Shown piece by piece: positions 5,533 to 6,544 of a stretch of DNA of 6,544 nucleotides (its first letter is position 1; every line of letters begins with the position of its first letter). Source of the stretch: RBG-16-66-20 sp049651845 (lineage in GTDB: Bacteria > Pseudomonadota > Gammaproteobacteria > Burkholderiales > SG8-39); assembly GCA_049651845.1 (NCBI GenBank), contig JBASCW010000102.1:1-6544 (forward strand), read 5' to 3'. The notes below the pieces were generated by a model that saw only the letters and a program-made list of their open reading frames with translations, had not been told where the DNA came from and did no database searches. Both the position numbers and the translations under genes were made by a program.

Positions 5533-6381
5533 CTAGGCCGCCTCGTGCAGCGGGTGCCGCTCCAGCCCGCGCGCGACGAAACCCCGCATCGGCGCCGGCA
5601 ATTGCGCGCGCAGCGCCCGCGCGTCCGCCTGCCGCGCGAACTCGGCGAATACGCAGGCACCCGAGCCCGTCATGCGCGGCGCGAAGGACCCTGCTGGAAC
5701 GTGCTTCATCAGCCACGCGAGATGTTCCGCGATTTCGGGATATCGGCGCACCGTGACGGCCTGGAGATCATTGCGGCCCTGCCCCGACAAAAAGGGCGGT
5801 ATTTTGAGCGGTTTCGTATCGCGTGTCAACGAAACGTCAGCGAAGATTTCTTTTGTCGAAACCGAGACTTGAGGCGTCAAAACGAGGTACCAGGCCGGGG
5901 GCAATTCGAGCCCTAGAAGACGCTCGCCGACCCCCTCGCCGAACGCGTTGCGCCCGAACAGGAAAAGCGGCACGTCCGCGCCCAGTTTGAGGCCGAGGGC
6001 CATGAGCTCGGACGGCCCGAGGCCAAGACGCCACAGCCGGTTCAGCACCCAGAGCACCGTCGCCGCGTCCGAGGAGCCGCCGCCCAGGCCGCCCCCGACA
6101 GGAAGCTTCTTTTGCAGTTTGAGGTCTGCGCCTTTTCCTGTCCCCGATTCTTCCTTGAGGAGCCTTGCAGCCCTGGCGCACAGATTGTCGTCCCCGAACG
6201 GTCCGGAGAAGCGGATTGCCCCATCCTCGCGCACGCCGATCCCAACCCGATCGCTGAGGTCGATGAGGCGGAACACGGTCTGCAGCTCGTGCATGCCGTC
6301 GGCGCGGCGCCCGAGCACGTGCAGGAACAGGTTGAGCTTCCCGGGCGCTGGGAACCAGCGCAGCGCAGTCGCTAGCGCCAT
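5533..6381 (-). CDS. ispE: 4-(cytidine 5'-diphospho)-2-C-methyl-D-erythritol kinase
   Basis: This GHMP-family kinase phosphorylates the 2-hydroxyl of CDP-methylerythritol using ATP, the fourth step of the MEP pathway to isopentenyl diphosphate, in the cytosol. The 282 residues match the family length. Motif 1 is PAPGKLNLFLHV (11-22) with the catalytic Lys as K15. The glycine-rich ATP-binding motif 2 is PVGGGLGGGSSDAA (94-107). The catalytic Asp is D136 in LGADVPLF (133-140). Motif 3 is MTGSGACVFAEF (237-248). The ATG at 6381 lies in the end of lolB, with which it overlaps by 10 bases (ATGGCGCTAG). No clear Shine-Dalgarno sequence precedes it, so re-initiation after lolB is likely. A stretch at about 5790-5880, coding the middle of the protein, is visibly richer in A/T than its surroundings and contains inverted repeats. 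Confidence 0.97.
   Translation of the reverse strand: MALATALRWFPAPGKLNLFLHVLGRRADGMHELQTVFRLIDLSDRVGIGVREDGAIRFSGPFGDDNLCARAARLLKEESGTGKGADLKLQKKLPVGGGLGGGSSDAATVLWVLNRLWRLGLGPSELMALGLKLGADVPLFLFGRNAFGEGVGERLLGLELPPAWYLVLTPQVSVSTKEIFADVSLTRDTKPLKIPPFLSGQGRNDLQAVTVRRYPEIAEHLAWLMKHVPAGSFAPRMTGSGACVFAEFARQADARALRAQLPAPMRGFVARGLERHPLHEAA
5811..5835. repeat. Inverted repeat inside ispE with a competing partner arm
   Basis: GTTTCGT (5811-5817) and ACGAAAC (5829-5835) are perfect 7-base complements around an 11-base loop. The same left arm, extended to CGGTTTCG (5809-5816), is also perfectly complementary to CGAAACCG at 5857-5864, so two hairpins exclude each other. It lies in coding sequence; function is unknown and chance is possible. 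Confidence 0.5.
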
Positions 6382-6544
6382 TCGGAGATCGCCAGGCGCA
6401 GCTCGACGCCCGGATAGAGCAGGCGCATGCGCGACGGCAGGTCGCCCTCCCAGGCCTGGTACTCGATGCGCCAGCCGGCCTGCTCGAGCTCGGCCAGGCG
6501 GCCCGCCGCGTCGGCGCGCTGGCGCGTGGGTGCAGGCGCCGGCG
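6372..6544 (-). CDS. lolB: Outer-membrane lipoprotein LolB, C-terminal 56 residues only
   Basis: LolB is itself an outer-membrane lipoprotein that accepts lipoproteins from the periplasmic carrier LolA and inserts them into the outer membrane. Only the end of the gene is inside the window; the rest lies beyond the right edge. The visible part reads GRLAELEQAGWRIEYQAW, then LPSRMRLLYPGVELRLAISEWR before TAG at 6374-6372. The GW.I.YQ.W pattern and the basic strand ending in (D/E)W are those of the LolB C-terminus. Its position directly upstream of ispE, with a 10-base overlap, is the usual proteobacterial neighbourhood and supports the call, which rests on a short piece of sequence. Confidence 0.88.
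   Translation of the reverse strand, partial: PAPAPTRQRADAAGRLAELEQAGWRIEYQAWEGDLPSRMRLLYPGVELRLAISEWR

Noticed and set aside
4638..5756. 372-codon plus-strand open frame opposite prs, the tRNA and part of ispE
   Set aside because: It runs through a certain tRNA gene and two certain coding regions, and its His-rich product has no recognisable domain.
1..6544. CRISPR array, insertion sequence, phage or toxin-antitoxin module
   Set aside because: No spaced repeats, transposase motifs, terminal inverted repeats or small paired genes are visible; gene order is that of a core chromosomal cluster.

Overview
The window reads as a piece of a GC-rich betaproteobacterial chromosome. Base composition is strongly GC-rich throughout. 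The order lolB - ispE - tRNA-Gln - prs - rplY - pth - ychF on one strand is the arrangement I know from Betaproteobacteria such as Burkholderiales and relatives, and the protein sequences fit that group. I cannot name a genus. I see no insertion sequence, phage gene, CRISPR array or other sign of transfer.

Region 1 (1-1081, minus strand) is one long frame that starts at 1081 and runs off the left edge. It encodes an uncharacterised protein with an N-terminal membrane anchor, an Ala/Pro/Lys-rich spacer and a helical domain that faintly resembles DUF2059. It is divergent from region 2 (1199-1735, plus strand), a stand-alone cyclic-nucleotide-binding domain protein with no DNA-binding domain. 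About 117 bases separate the two starts and hold weak promoter candidates and a run of eight G. The plus-strand gene converges on ychF across a 64-base gap with a GC-rich hairpin.

Region 3 (1800-6544, minus strand) is a tightly packed housekeeping cluster transcribed right to left. In transcription order it holds lolB (3' end only, lipoprotein insertion into the outer membrane), ispE (MEP isoprenoid pathway), tRNA-Gln(UUG), prs (PRPP synthesis), rplY/ctc (ribosomal protein bL25), pth (peptidyl-tRNA hydrolase) and ychF (ribosome-associated ATPase). Spacings are small: lolB/ispE overlap by 10 bases, pth/ychF overlap by 4, rplY/pth are 3 apart, and the tRNA is squeezed between ispE and prs. No clear promoter or terminator lies inside, so co-transcription with excision of the tRNA from the message is likely. 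The last three genes form a translation-themed unit: a ribosomal protein, recycling of stalled peptidyl-tRNA, and a ribosome-binding P-loop protein.

Most of the window is ordinary core genome. Points worth a second look are the about 50-residue C-terminal extension on Pth, with an internal 24-bp tandem repeat and a GLFGSLFGKKK end; the uncharacterised membrane-anchored protein paired with a one-domain cNMP receptor; a five-codon leader ORF whose Pro-stop overlaps the prs start codon; and a pair of competing hairpins inside ispE. I did not find a convincing new system.
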